The position numbers were made by a program, and so were the translations under genes. From the NCBI GenBank assembly GCA_026398575.1, contig JAPLSP010000016.1:1-16935 (forward strand): a stretch of 16,935 nucleotides of DNA, written 5' to 3'. The notes beneath the pieces were generated by a model, which was not told the origin of the DNA, did no database searches, and saw only the letters and a list, made by a program, of their open reading frames with translations. Source of the stretch: Candidatus Sumerlaeota bacterium (lineage in GTDB: Bacteria > Sumerlaeota > Sumerlaeia > JADFCT01). This document shows positions 8,201 through 16,100 of the stretch, piece by piece. Within the stretch, counting starts at the first letter, position 1, and each line of letters begins with the position of its first letter.

Positions 8201-10281
8201 CTCAGAATACGGCCGTCACGGTCACGGCGCCCGTTTCCTGCAATATCGGCGGGCTGGCTTATGCCTTCCAGGAATGGCTCCTGGACGGGAACAGCTACTC
8301 CACCAGCGTTACGGCCCAGATTGCGATGAACGATCACCACCTCTTGAGGGTGGTATATGCCGCCCCGATTCCTTTGAGCGGATGCTCGCTGCTCGTGGCG
8401 TCATCCAACCCCAATGTGGGCGTGCCGATTGACATGCAGCCGAGCGATGCGGCCCACCTCGGCCCCGGTCTGACTCCTTACACGCGCGTGTTCAACCGCT
8501 CGACACACACGCTGGCCACGCTAACGGCGCCATCCAAGGCCGCCAGCGACCGCTACTTCCACAAGTGGCTGCTCGACGGCGCCGATTTTAGCGGCAATTC
8601 CCAGCTCGCCATCAAGGTGGCGATGGGCGGCAGCCATATCGTGACGGCGGTTTATGACACGCGCACCACGTGCGCGCTGACGGTGGATTCGGCCGATCCG
8701 GACAAGGGTGTAGCAATCAAAGTCTCGACCGCGGACCTGAATGGCGCGACCGACGGCGTCACGGGGCTGACGCGCATCTATGACAACGGCGCCGCCACCA
8801 CGCTGACCGCGCCGGTTTCGGCCGTCAACAATGGCCTGACCTATGCCTTCCATAAATGGCTGCGCAACGGCAAGGACTTTGCCGGCAACCGCTTCATGAC
8901 AGTCGCTGTCCCCCTGACCGAAGACGTCACGATGACGGCCGTTTATTGCACGGCGTGGTATGAAGACTATGTGATCGCCTATTCGGACAATGTGCGCAGT
9001 CACAAGTTCCGCTATCAGAAGGGATCTCCGAAATACGAATTCCTGCCGTTGAATGATATCATCACCTCGGGCGAAGGCATTGTGCTGCCCTTCACCCAGG
9101 CGGGCGTGATCGGCTCTCTTTCGGTGATTCCCAACCGCCTGACGACGCTGGGCAAAACGCCGCGCGCGATCCCACAGATCGTTACGGCGGCGGGATTCAA
9201 TCGCGTGTTTGTCCAGGGGACGGTGGCGCGCAGATACGCCGGCGCCGTCCAAGCCGGTGTGATGATGAAAAACCTGACGATCATGGGCGGCTGCGCGAAT
9301 GATGTAAGGGCGGCGGAACTCGGGACCGTGCGGATTGTGGGCATCCCCGCCGCCGCAAGCCAGACCTCCGTGCACACCCGGCCGCTGTCGCTGGCGCCGG
9401 GCAACGGCAAACAATTCCTGACGGCGAATATTTCGCTGGCGGGCGTGGGATTGAAGGAGCTGCAAGCCCCGTATCAGCCGGTCCGGGTCACGGCGCAGAC
9501 CAAGCGCTTTGGCGGCAAGACGCCCGGGATTGGCGTCGCCAAGCTGGGAAGCACCTCCGGCACGCTGCAAGGGGCGATCGTGCAGCAAGTCCTCGCGGTC
9601 GGCAGCGAGGTCGCTTTCGACGAGATCATTTCGATCGTTCCCGCCGATATCGCTCAAGGCTTCTACCCCAGGAAAAGAGACGTGGCGATCCTGAGCCGCA
9701 TGCTCATCCTGGACAAGAACTATGGCTCCAACATCACCCCGCGGGAAATTTTCTCCGAAGGCAATTTGCGCGTGGGCGCCGTCGGCGGCGACGTCAGCCC
9801 AAGCCTGCCGGGGGTGGCCAACCTGACGGCGTTCCCGGCGCGCATCGTCGCCGGCCTCAAGCTCAGTCTGGCGGTTTCCGCAAGCAAGGCGGGGACCGGC
9901 GGCTTCATCGGCGTGCATTCGGCGTCCGCGGACGCGACCACGGGCACGGCGACGACGGCCACGGCCATCGGCATCATCTCGGGTGCCAATGACACGACCG
10001 GCAAGGCCAGCGACATGGTGATCCTGGTCGGCCCGGGAGGCGTCAACGCCCTGTTCTATGCCGGCGCCAAGAACGCCGGCGTGGATCCCTATATCGCGCC
10101 GGAGCCGATCGAAAAAGGCAATCTCGCCCTCAAATCCAACGCAAGAACAGCGACGGGGAAGATCACCGGCGCCGCGTCTGTGAATCCGATCGGCGCGCTC
10201 AAGCTGGCGCAGCGCCTGAAGCTCATGAGCAACGTCAGCCCGGATTTCCAGATCAATGGCAAGAAGCTGAGTTTGTGGTGA
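5281..10281 (+). CDS. secreted thermolysin-family (M4) metalloprotease with InlB-B-like repeats and the same novel C-terminal domain
   Basis: A 1666-residue exported zinc endopeptidase. The ATG at 5281 is chosen over an in-frame ATG at 5155 because AGGAG (5268-5272) lies 8 nt upstream and a signal peptide follows at once (hydrophobic core about 14-29, likely cut after VLA at 30). Residues 35-265 look like the FTP and PepSY propeptide regions that inhibit and chaperone M4 enzymes. The catalytic domain spans about 266-560: HELSH with ligands H374 and H378 and catalytic E375, third ligand E398 in GAINESMSD, Y389 in LIYWGESG, and H473 in DNGGVHQNSGVGNK. Seven repeats follow (564-653, 658-746, 751-839, 844-929, 936-1026, 1035-1125, 1131-1222), then the unassigned domain 1223-1666 ending SPDFQINGKKL plus SLW. 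The HEPN gene starts one base after its stop. Confidence 0.93.
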   Translation: MNLARNGGVAPIRAAIMGLVALSLAAAVLAQPPSASQSLSVRRAQGISALMATAPVRDDGALGGPQILRTSDHFLRGVALGASGVLPVPAALSDPEMVARAFLSKHQYLFTSESGAVQFPTLRVKNAGADSIVRLEQTYAGIPVYGAQIVLQVGDAPNGRGIKFALSHLLHDTTALDSGVLPVAPSVTADQAREAAIAFTAALYSYTSFYLRAEEPTLMIYDPAVTDQSDPAHLVWKTVVTSVISPYIREFFLVDAHTLEVVKHFTLIKTALYREIYDSNNTTADPGTLERSEGQPAANIADVDQCYAYFGDTYNFFFRLFGRDSIDNMGMTLSATVRYCPDPDPFYCPYQNAYWTGARMYFGEGFTVQDVIGHELSHGVTEYESNLIYWGESGAINESMSDVFGELMDITYKDGAADTDTPAVRWLMGEDVPGMGAIRYMADPPAPPYYQPDTYMGRYWQPVTDPTDNGGVHQNSGVGNKLCFLLTDGTPFFAPFNGKTVQAMGTTISAQLFYACDTMFLTQSSDYYDLGLCMYQAANILGLTPRQVDNVLTACVAVAIIPPLTVNAIDPDFSPIIVPVTVTPEDITSQTNGLTQFERIYFGRTMITLDPAPITIDGYVFVAWMTNYDDTQLDTQRIQSFILMRPTVMTAIYRLAPRTLTVNSLNPSSGASIGIDPADRFGYGSDRTPFARSYEYGTRVTVTAPSDIIDSRVFFKWQLNGLEFAGNTQTAIKLAITDDMTLTAFFQPATHTLTLMPLPADAAPFITVNPFDKLGFDSGVAPFNRVYNHGTMVTMTTPDALPPGRIFTKWLRDGADFSGSTSLTTQIFMDYDHAMTPVYKPTPRMVAITSTNPGSGATVDVVPADSNGAVGGLTPCARTYDHGTTISLTASPMAGANLFSKWQRDGADASTKAGYAFVADADTTFTAVYITPAQPYYLLKVTAFDPSCLVTINTTPADYNGDGDGVPSFQRAYPQNTAVTVTAPVSCNIGGLAYAFQEWLLDGNSYSTSVTAQIAMNDHHLLRVVYAAPIPLSGCSLLVASSNPNVGVPIDMQPSDAAHLGPGLTPYTRVFNRSTHTLATLTAPSKAASDRYFHKWLLDGADFSGNSQLAIKVAMGGSHIVTAVYDTRTTCALTVDSADPDKGVAIKVSTADLNGATDGVTGLTRIYDNGAATTLTAPVSAVNNGLTYAFHKWLRNGKDFAGNRFMTVAVPLTEDVTMTAVYCTAWYEDYVIAYSDNVRSHKFRYQKGSPKYEFLPLNDIITSGEGIVLPFTQAGVIGSLSVIPNRLTTLGKTPRAIPQIVTAAGFNRVFVQGTVARRYAGAVQAGVMMKNLTIMGGCANDVRAAELGTVRIVGIPAAASQTSVHTRPLSLAPGNGKQFLTANISLAGVGLKELQAPYQPVRVTAQTKRFGGKTPGIGVAKLGSTSGTLQGAIVQQVLAVGSEVAFDEIISIVPADIAQGFYPRKRDVAILSRMLILDKNYGSNITPREIFSEGNLRVGAVGGDVSPSLPGVANLTAFPARIVAGLKLSLAVSASKAGTGGFIGVHSASADATTGTATTATAIGIISGANDTTGKASDMVILVGPGGVNALFYAGAKNAGVDPYIAPEPIEKGNLALKSNARTATGKITGAASVNPIGALKLAQRLKLMSNVSPDFQINGKKLSLW
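6970..8946 (+). repeat. seven tandem InlB-B-like protein repeats (in the M4 gene)
   Basis: Seven protein repeats of 90, 89, 89, 86, 91, 91 and 92 residues with the same framework as in the papain-family protein: a TLTV-type first strand, VTAP or LTAP in the middle, F-KW--DG, and TAVY-like ends. The fourth (86 residues) is short and lacks the DG-DF-N segment, exactly as does the short third repeat of the papain-family protein, which sets the register between the two tails. Confidence 0.85.
8947..10278 (+). other. novel C-terminal domain, copy B (M4 gene)
   Basis: Residues 1223-1666 (444 residues) begin CTAWYEDYVIAYSD and share with copy A the blocks PRAIP, ARRYAGA, GGCANDVRAAE, APYQP, FYPRKRDVA, GGFIG, LFYAGA and INGKKL. 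It contains only two cysteines (1223 and 1338); C1338 is the one conserved with copy A. No LPXTG, PEP-CTERM or type IX sorting motif and no transmembrane helix is visible at the end, so if it anchors or sorts the protease it does so as a folded domain. Confidence 0.7.
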
Positions 10282-10282
10282 G

Positions 10283-10729
10283 ATGAGCATCCGAGTTCCA
10301 GATACAAAGGATACCAAGGCTTCCGTATACAAGGAAGCAGGCGATGCCCGATATGCGGAAGCGAAAGCGCTTGAAAATCAGTACCCATCCGGCGCAATTT
10401 ATCTCGCAGGTTATCTTGTTGAATGTTACCTTAAATGGGCTCTGTGTTTGCGGAATGGGGTGCAGCGCATTAAGGAATTACAGGATAAAAGCCTTGCCGA
10501 TCTCATAACTAGCGCAAAAGGTCATGACTTGGAGCTGCTTTGCGAAATCGCAAAATATGATAAACACTATGAGAATAATGCCGAGATTAAAATAGCTTTT
10601 ATGAAGGCGGCTGAGTGGAACCCAAATATAAGATATTTGGGGAAATGTGCTGAATATCATGATGCTGTGCAGTTTATGGCTGCCGTGAGAAAACTGAAAG
10701 ATGACATTTCTTCTTGGGCTTATCAATAG
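10283..10729 (+). CDS. HEPN-domain protein (possible toxin half of a TA-like pair)
   Basis: A 148-residue all-helical protein of the HEPN superfamily. HEPN proteins are often RNases or ligand-binding partners in toxin-antitoxin and defence modules. Visible hallmarks are the central helix GAIYLAGYLVECYLKWAL (37-54), GHDLELL with H81, and a C-terminal RY---(N)-DAVQFMAAV-KL segment (about 117-138). The strict R-X4-6-H catalytic motif is not clear: no Arg sits 5-7 residues before H81, so it may be a non-catalytic member. The ATG at 10283 is the only usable early start; it lies one base after the M4 stop and has no good ribosome site of its own, so re-initiation is likely. Base composition is AT-richer than its neighbours, a sign of separate origin. 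The downstream BolA-like gene is its probable partner. Confidence 0.75.
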   Translation: MSIRVPDTKDTKASVYKEAGDARYAEAKALENQYPSGAIYLAGYLVECYLKWALCLRNGVQRIKELQDKSLADLITSAKGHDLELLCEIAKYDKHYENNAEIKIAFMKAAEWNPNIRYLGKCAEYHDAVQFMAAVRKLKDDISSWAYQ

Positions 10730-10748
10730 TCAGAAAGAATTTATTACA

Positions 10749-11015
10749 ATGATGACTTTGGAGCAGATCCAATCAGAACTAGCAAAAATCGCTCAAGACT
10801 TAGGCCTTAAGAATGCTGAGACAAAGGCTGAAAAGCCTCGCAAATGGGTTCATGTGTTGATAGCGAGTGAAGATTTTGAGGGCAAAGCGGCTTCCGAGCG
10901 CGATAATATCATCTGGAGAGAATTTGAACGCCGGTTTGATGATGATACTATCCTTTCGATCACCCAATGTTATCTCCTTACTCCGGAGCAGCGCAAGGAG
11001 ACTGGCTTTTTCTAA
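10749..11015 (+). CDS. small BolA-like protein, partner of the HEPN gene
   Basis: An 88-residue protein whose central part resembles the BolA pattern: VHVLIASEDFEG (34-45), then E50-R51 and a helix with IIW, then ILSITQCYLLTPEQ (68-81). BolA-family proteins show V-S-F-G, RHR, HAL and TP-E in this order; here the RHR histidine is replaced (ERD) and HAL becomes LSI, so this is at best a divergent relative. BolA proteins act with glutaredoxins or as DNA-binding regulators; nothing here shows that role. Start choice: tandem ATGs at 10749 and 10752, 19 nt after the HEPN stop, with a weak AGAAAG upstream. An ATG at 10701 would overlap HEPN by 29 nt and is less likely because homology begins later. 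The AT-richer composition matches the HEPN gene. Confidence 0.6.
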   Translation: MMTLEQIQSELAKIAQDLGLKNAETKAEKPRKWVHVLIASEDFEGKAASERDNIIWREFERRFDDDTILSITQCYLLTPEQRKETGFF

Positions 11016-11069
11016 ATCGTCGCGTGATGAAATGTGGAGCCGGATGTAAATGCGTCAAGAAAACATGCT

Positions 11070-11110
11070 CGCGCGTTGGAGCGATGGCTCCGGCGCGCGG
11101 GTTTTCCTTT
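11070..11110. terminator. bidirectional hairpin terminator
   Basis: CGCGCGTTGGAGC (11070-11082) pairs with GCTCCGGCGCGCG (11087-11099) around a GATG loop: 13 pairs including two G-U wobbles in the plus-strand RNA. It is followed on the plus strand by GTTTTCCTTTT. On the minus strand the flank reads GAGCATGTTTTCTT. It sits between the convergent BolA-like and M16 genes and can serve both. Confidence 0.85.
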
Positions 11111-11127
11111 TAATGCGGTTTCTCGAT

Positions 11128-12579
11128 TTAATGAGGCTTCTCGATGAGGACTTCCACGCCGGCGCCGGGTTGAAGATATTGCCGCGCCACGCGCTCAACG
11201 TCGCGGGTGGTGACCATTTCCACCTTGTCCATGTACGTGGTGAGGAAGTCCTGCGATCCGGAAATAATATAGTTGTAGCCGATCATCTGGGCCCGTCCCA
11301 GATTGGTCTCGGCGGCGTAGAGCAGCGAGGCGCGGATTTTGCGCTTGGCCCGCGCCAGCTCGCTCGAGTCCGTTTTGCGCCCGATCTTGAGAATTTCTTC
11401 GGCGATGGCGGCCCGCACGGCGCTCACATTTGCCGCGCTCATCGTGGCCGAAATGCAAAAGAGCCCGGGATAGCGCTGCGTGCTGTAGGAGGCGCCGATG
11501 GTGGAGACGAGGCGGTCCTGATCCCGAAGGCGCTGATACAGCCGCGAGGTCCGTCCATCGCCCATGATGACGGAGAGCAGGTCCATGGCATACACGTCGT
11601 TTTTTTCGGCGATCGCGGGGGCGGGGAAGGCCAATCCCAGGTAGGTTTCCTTCACGTCGCGATGAATGACGCGCTGGATGCTCTGGGCGCGCCGCGTATC
11701 GGCAGGCGCCGCCAGCATGGGACAATATTCCCGGTCATCATCCACAAAAGTCCGGATCAGGACGGGAAGGAGCGTTTCTTCCGTCACGTCGCCAGCGACC
11801 ACCAGGAGGCAATTGCGCGGGGCGTAGTGGCGGTCGTAATAATCGCGCAACCGGGCGGCGTCAATGCCCGTCAGCGATTGTGTCGTCCCGAGGACCGTGG
11901 CGCGGTAAGGTCCGGATTCAAACGACTCGGAGTAGAGCTGCTCACCCAGCAGGCTGCCCGGATTGTCCTGCTTGCGCTGATATTCTTCGATGATGACGCG
12001 CCGCTCGCGATCCACCTCTTGCGGATCAATCTTTGCGTGGGCGATCATGTCATAGAGCGCCTCGGCTGCCGTTGTCAGATAATCCGACGCGACGCTGACG
12101 TGATAGTCCGTGAAATCCTGGGAGGTTCCCGCGTTCCAGACGCCGCCGATTCCTTCGATGACCCGATCCAGTTCGGAAGGCCCGTATTGCTCGGTTCCTT
12201 TGAAGAGCATGTGCTCGAGAAAATGCGAGGCGCCGTTGAGGGCGGGCGGCTCATCCGCCGAACCGGCGCGAACCCAGTAGTCGAGGGTGACGAGGGGCCG
12301 GGCGTGATTTTCCTGGAGCAGAACGGTCAAGCCGTTTTTGAGCGCGATGGTTTTTGTGGCGAACATGGGCGCGTTTCGCCTTTCAACGGAAAAGAGATGA
12401 AAAGGCGGCCAGCGTTGCGCGCAGGAAATTCCGCTTGCGATCAAGGCCGAAGCCAGAAGGACGATCTTCCACTTCGGAATCAATTCGTGAAAATTCGCGA
12501 TATCCGTGGAATCCCGAGTTTTATGCCATTCATCCGGCTGATAACGATTGCTCATGGCTGTCAGCCAATCGCAAATCAT
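11128..12579 (-). CDS. M16-family zinc metallopeptidase (insulinase/MPP-like)
   Basis: A 483-residue single-unit M16 peptidase. The inverted zinc motif HFLEH is at 119-123 (ligands H119 and H123, catalytic E122), with the third ligand E199 in ERRVIIEEYQR. The second, substrate-binding half follows (about 300-483, with GDGRTSRLYQRLRD). Single-copy M16B enzymes often degrade or process peptides and usually pair with a second subunit; none is seen here. The start is uncertain. ATG at 12579 overlaps the secG stop as ATGA and has GGGAG 13 nt upstream; ATG 12555, TTG 12483 and ATG 12366 are alternatives. Residues 36-55 contain KWKIVLLASALIASGISC, which looks like a signal peptide and favours an exported enzyme; the 12366 start would give a 412-residue cytoplasmic form. 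Cotranscribed with secG and ended by the shared terminator. Confidence 0.9.
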   Translation of the reverse strand: MICDWLTAMSNRYQPDEWHKTRDSTDIANFHELIPKWKIVLLASALIASGISCAQRWPPFHLFSVERRNAPMFATKTIALKNGLTVLLQENHARPLVTLDYWVRAGSADEPPALNGASHFLEHMLFKGTEQYGPSELDRVIEGIGGVWNAGTSQDFTDYHVSVASDYLTTAAEALYDMIAHAKIDPQEVDRERRVIIEEYQRKQDNPGSLLGEQLYSESFESGPYRATVLGTTQSLTGIDAARLRDYYDRHYAPRNCLLVVAGDVTEETLLPVLIRTFVDDDREYCPMLAAPADTRRAQSIQRVIHRDVKETYLGLAFPAPAIAEKNDVYAMDLLSVIMGDGRTSRLYQRLRDQDRLVSTIGASYSTQRYPGLFCISATMSAANVSAVRAAIAEEILKIGRKTDSSELARAKRKIRASLLYAAETNLGRAQMIGYNYIISGSQDFLTTYMDKVEMVTTRDVERVARQYLQPGAGVEVLIEKPH

Positions 12580-12950
12580 GGATTGGGATTTTCTCCCTCG
12601 GGCATGTTTTCCGTTCCGGCGCCTGTGGCGGTTCCGGACGTTGAACTGGTCGGGGAGGGCGCCACCGTGCTGAGCTGTCCGGTGAACGTGCCGCCGCTTC
12701 GCAACAACGCAGGGCCGAAAATCGTCAGCGTGATGGCCAGCGCCATGAATGCGACTGCGGAATACTTGGTCCATTTTCGCAGGGTGTTCTCGGCGCCATA
12801 CGCGCCCAGGGTATCGCTCAGGGGCGAAGCGCCGGACAACATGCCCGACAATCCGCCGCTCTTTCCTTCCTGCATCAGCACCACGACGACGAGAAACATG
12901 CAGTTAAACATGAAACCCATCGTCAGGATCACAAGGAGAAGGGTGGCCAT
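12576..12950 (-). CDS. secG: SecG, preprotein translocase subunit
   Basis: A 124-residue inner-membrane subunit of the SecYEG channel. Two hydrophobic helices are visible (about 3-26 and 62-80) joined by the typical cytoplasmic loop with LMQEGKSGGLSGMLSGASP at 25-43. The family signature is QEGKGGG-like and is well kept. The C-terminal 40 residues are Ser/Thr/Gly/Pro-rich and low-complexity, as in many SecG proteins. Start at 12950: AAGGAA (12964-12959, minus strand) with an 8-nt spacer. The stop overlaps the M16 start by four bases (ATGA), implying translational coupling. The gene is divergent from the large secreted hydrolase at 13170. The tpiA neighbour common next to secG is absent here. 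Confidence 0.92.
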   Translation of the reverse strand: MATLLLVILTMGFMFNCMFLVVVVLMQEGKSGGLSGMLSGASPLSDTLGAYGAENTLRKWTKYSAVAFMALAITLTIFGPALLRSGGTFTGQLSTVAPSPTSSTSGTATGAGTENMPEGENPNP

Positions 12951-13169
12951 AAACGGAGTTCCTTTATGAATACTTATTCGCGTTTGCGGTATGAAACTTT
13001 TTGCGCCTCTGCAAACCCGTCAGCGCAAAGGGGCTCTTTTTTACCTGTGATTTTATCGTAGAGTCAACCGTATTTTTGCAAATGCTGCTCCGATTCTGCC
13101 TTGACCGCGCGGTCTTCCATCGTCTGCAATTTGCACAGCATCTTTTAACTTCGCGAGGAGATTGGCGTA
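12951..13169. promoter_or_regulatory. divergent promoter region between secG and the hydrolase gene
   Basis: A 219-bp gap feeding two divergent genes. On the minus strand, TTGACT (13067-13062), an 18-bp spacer and TAAAAA (13043-13038) could drive secG. On the plus strand, TTGACC (13101-13106) with a weak TGCAAT (13125-13130, 18-bp spacer) could drive the hydrolase, and the palindrome TGCAA-T-TTGCA (13125-13135) overlaps it. An inverted repeat TTTGCGC (13000-13006)/GCGCAAA (13023-13029), followed by CTCTTTTTT, resembles a weak plus-strand terminator without a clear upstream gene. All are pattern matches only. Confidence 0.4.
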
Positions 13170-16100
13170 ATGACCCTTCTGTCAGGACCAAATCCTATGC
13201 TTTGTTTCATTTTTGTCTTTTTATTGGCTGCTCCTGAATTCGCAATCTCGCGCGAAGTCCGGCTGATTCTTGCGCCGGATATGGCGGTCAACGAAAGCAA
13301 GGCGGGCGAGCCTGGACTGCTGTTCGATGAGCAGGAGCGCGCGGGCGATCCGCCTTTTTATGAAACCAGCGCCGGGTGGAGCGCTTATAAAAATTTCCCG
13401 CAACATGCCTATGTTGACTTCGGAACCACACGCAGCCTCACGCGTGTTTTTATCTATGACACGAATGGCGTCGGCGATTTTGTCGTGTCGGCGGGCGCGC
13501 CCGGCGCCTGGACGCCGCTCTTCACCGAAAAATGCGATGCATATAAAAAATGGAAGGAACACCCCGCCACCGCCCGGACGCGCTATCTGCAATTTACCAG
13601 AATGTCGGGCGGCGCCAACGTTGCCGAGGTGGTGATCTATGCGGAGGCGGGCGATATCCCGGTTGCCATTGTCTCCAAAAACGTCACGCGCGGCGGCGGC
13701 AATGACGCAAGCGCGGCGGCGGCGCCCCAAACCGGAACGCCGCCCTATTCCTTCCGCTGGTCCAATGGGCAGAAGACGGCCTCGATCGCGGGACTGACGT
13801 CGGGGACATACACGGTCGAGGTGGTGGATGCGGCGGGCAGATGGGGGCAGGCTGACGTCGTCATCGCCGAACCGTCGCCGCTCAAAGTCTCTTACTCCGT
13901 TCAGAACGCGGCGCCCTCGGCTCGCGACGGGCGCATCGAACTCAGCGCAAAAGGCGGCGTCGCGCCGTATGCGTATGCATGGTCCACTGGCGCGACCGGG
14001 AGCGAAATTTCAGGGCTTGCCGCCGGAGCGTATCAAGCGACCGTGACGGATCAGAGTGGCCAGACCGCGCGCGCCACCGTTTCGGTTCTCGAACAAAAAC
14101 CTGATGCGTTGTTTCCAGAGATGAAGACGGTGGATGAAGTTGTTTGGGGAGAGGCGGCCAATGAAAGCGCCCATCTCTTTCAGGAATACCCGAACGGCGT
14201 CAGCCGCGTGGAAAATATCCTGGGCCGCGCCTGCCGCGTCCTGCCCAACACGAAAAGCGGCATGAAGCTGTTCGCCGTTCGTCTGGGACGCGGCAAGAAT
14301 CTGGTTCCCGGGCGAGGCTACGTCCTCGAGGTTGAGTATCCCGAGGATGAGCCGCGCGCGATGTTCATCCTCAATCGCGGCGCCGAAACCCAGCGCGGAT
14401 TCCATACCGGCGCGGCGGTTGGCGACGCGCTGCACACGCCTTACGTCGGCAGCAATCCCGAATCGCTGCGCTATCCGCTGTCGGGAAAAATCATGACCTG
14501 GCGTTCGCTCTTCTTCCTGCATGACCGCTTCCCAGATGTGAGCCAGCCGCGCGGCGAGTTGGCGCGCCCGTTCACGTCTGGCGACGGTTTCTGGGTGATC
14601 ATCGCGCAATTCGCCGGCGCGCAAGACCCGCTCTCGAAAGGCGCCGCCGTCGCACGCATCCGCCTTTGCGAAGCGCCGGAACTCGCCAACTACAGCCTGA
14701 AGATCAACTTCCCTCCCGACGGCCTGCCGCGACGTCATCTCTTCTTCCGCGAAGAAATGGCCGACGGCGTCGTCCAGAGCCGCAAAGTCGCGGAGCGCGG
14801 CGTGACAGACGACACCGCTTGGTTCGAATACAAGGCGCGCCTGATGAAGTTCCTCGGCATGAATACCTACTGCAAAGACCTGCTCGAATTCGGACATAAT
14901 CAGGGCTGGGATACGCGCCCCTATGGCGGCTCGTGGATCAACACGCCGCCCGTCTCGGATCGCTGGGCCAATATCCTCGCGATGGTGGGACAGTATGACC
15001 TCACCGTCATGCCTTACTACGAATACGCCGGCAGCATCGGTCCCGACGGCCTGGGGCAGCAGCGGCGATGCATGACGCTCGGAGGAAAAAAAGTCTATAC
15101 GCACATCTCGTGGAGCGAGAAGGCCAACGCCGATATCACCGATCCCGACACGCTCGCGGACGCGAAGAAGATTCTCGAATGCACGGTGGTCCGCTATAAG
15201 GACCTGGTGAATTTCACCGGCGTCTGGTTCCGCAACCGTCCTTCGCATATCCCCATCAGTTTTTCGGACCGCTGTCTGGCGCTGTTCGCGTCGGAGACCA
15301 AGGCCGGCGCAGCTCCCACGCGCGAAGCCCTCGCCAAAGACAAAGCGCTGCTCGAAAAATACTATGAATGGTGGTACGGCAAGCGCACCGCCTTCCTGCG
15401 CGGCCTGCGCGATTACCTGCGCGAGTCGGGCGTCAACAAGGAAGCCGTCGTCCTCTATACAACCGACACTAGCGAGCCGGGCGCATGGAAATATGAGTAC
15501 CAAGGCCCGACCGTCGTCACAGACGACGCCGACACCTGGAGCGCCCTCGGCGAAAAGCCCATCTTGTTGAAGCAAACTCTGGACGAGCGCCGGCATCTGA
15601 AAGCCCTCACCGAGCTGCATTTCAACTGGGGCGATTGGGAATGGCAGCATTCATGTCCGGCGGCGCATCCCGAATCCTATCGCAATGAAGACGGCCTGCT
15701 GCCGACCTATTCCTTCAACAAGGCCTACACCGTCTCTTTCCCCGAAGGCTTCGACGCCTTCCGCACCCCGTCGGGCTTAGCGGCGATCCGGCATTATTGC
15801 TTGAACGAAAACGCGATGGACGGCGGCACAACCGGCCCGCTCGGATACTTCGTCTCCGACATGGAACTAGCCGGCCCCTACTGCATGTTAGGCGAAGCGC
15901 GCGCGATGGCCTACGGCGATCCGCGCTACATCGGCTATCTGGCGTCATCGTCCTTCAATCGCGGCTTCCCCGAATATGTCCGCGCCTTCAACCGCGCCTT
16001 CCTCTCCCTCCCCGCCCTCCCCAGCGAAATCCTGAAAGGCGCCTGCAACGATTCAGAAGTCGTAGTCCGCGCCATCAAAACCCCCACACAAGGAACCTAT

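Noticed and set aside
6874..8340. 488-codon minus-strand open frame opposite the M4 repeats
   Set aside because: It mirrors the repeat array and is low-complexity and basic; no start context or family motif.
8521..10332. 603-codon minus-strand open frame opposite the M4 protease
   Set aside because: Arg/Gly/His/Ala-rich composition with no domain, fully antisense to the conserved tail domain; a codon-bias shadow.
11050..12969. 639-codon plus-strand open frame opposite secG and the M16 gene
   Set aside because: It runs antisense across two recognisable genes (HXXEH peptidase and SecG) and over the terminator; a shadow.
12964..13191. 75-codon minus-strand frame in the secG upstream gap
   Set aside because: Basic, without motif, and overlapping both promoter candidates and the hydrolase start.
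14010..15650. 546-codon minus-strand open frame opposite the hydrolase gene
   Set aside because: Antisense to a coherent secreted protein with a signal peptide and domains; the antisense product shows no motif.
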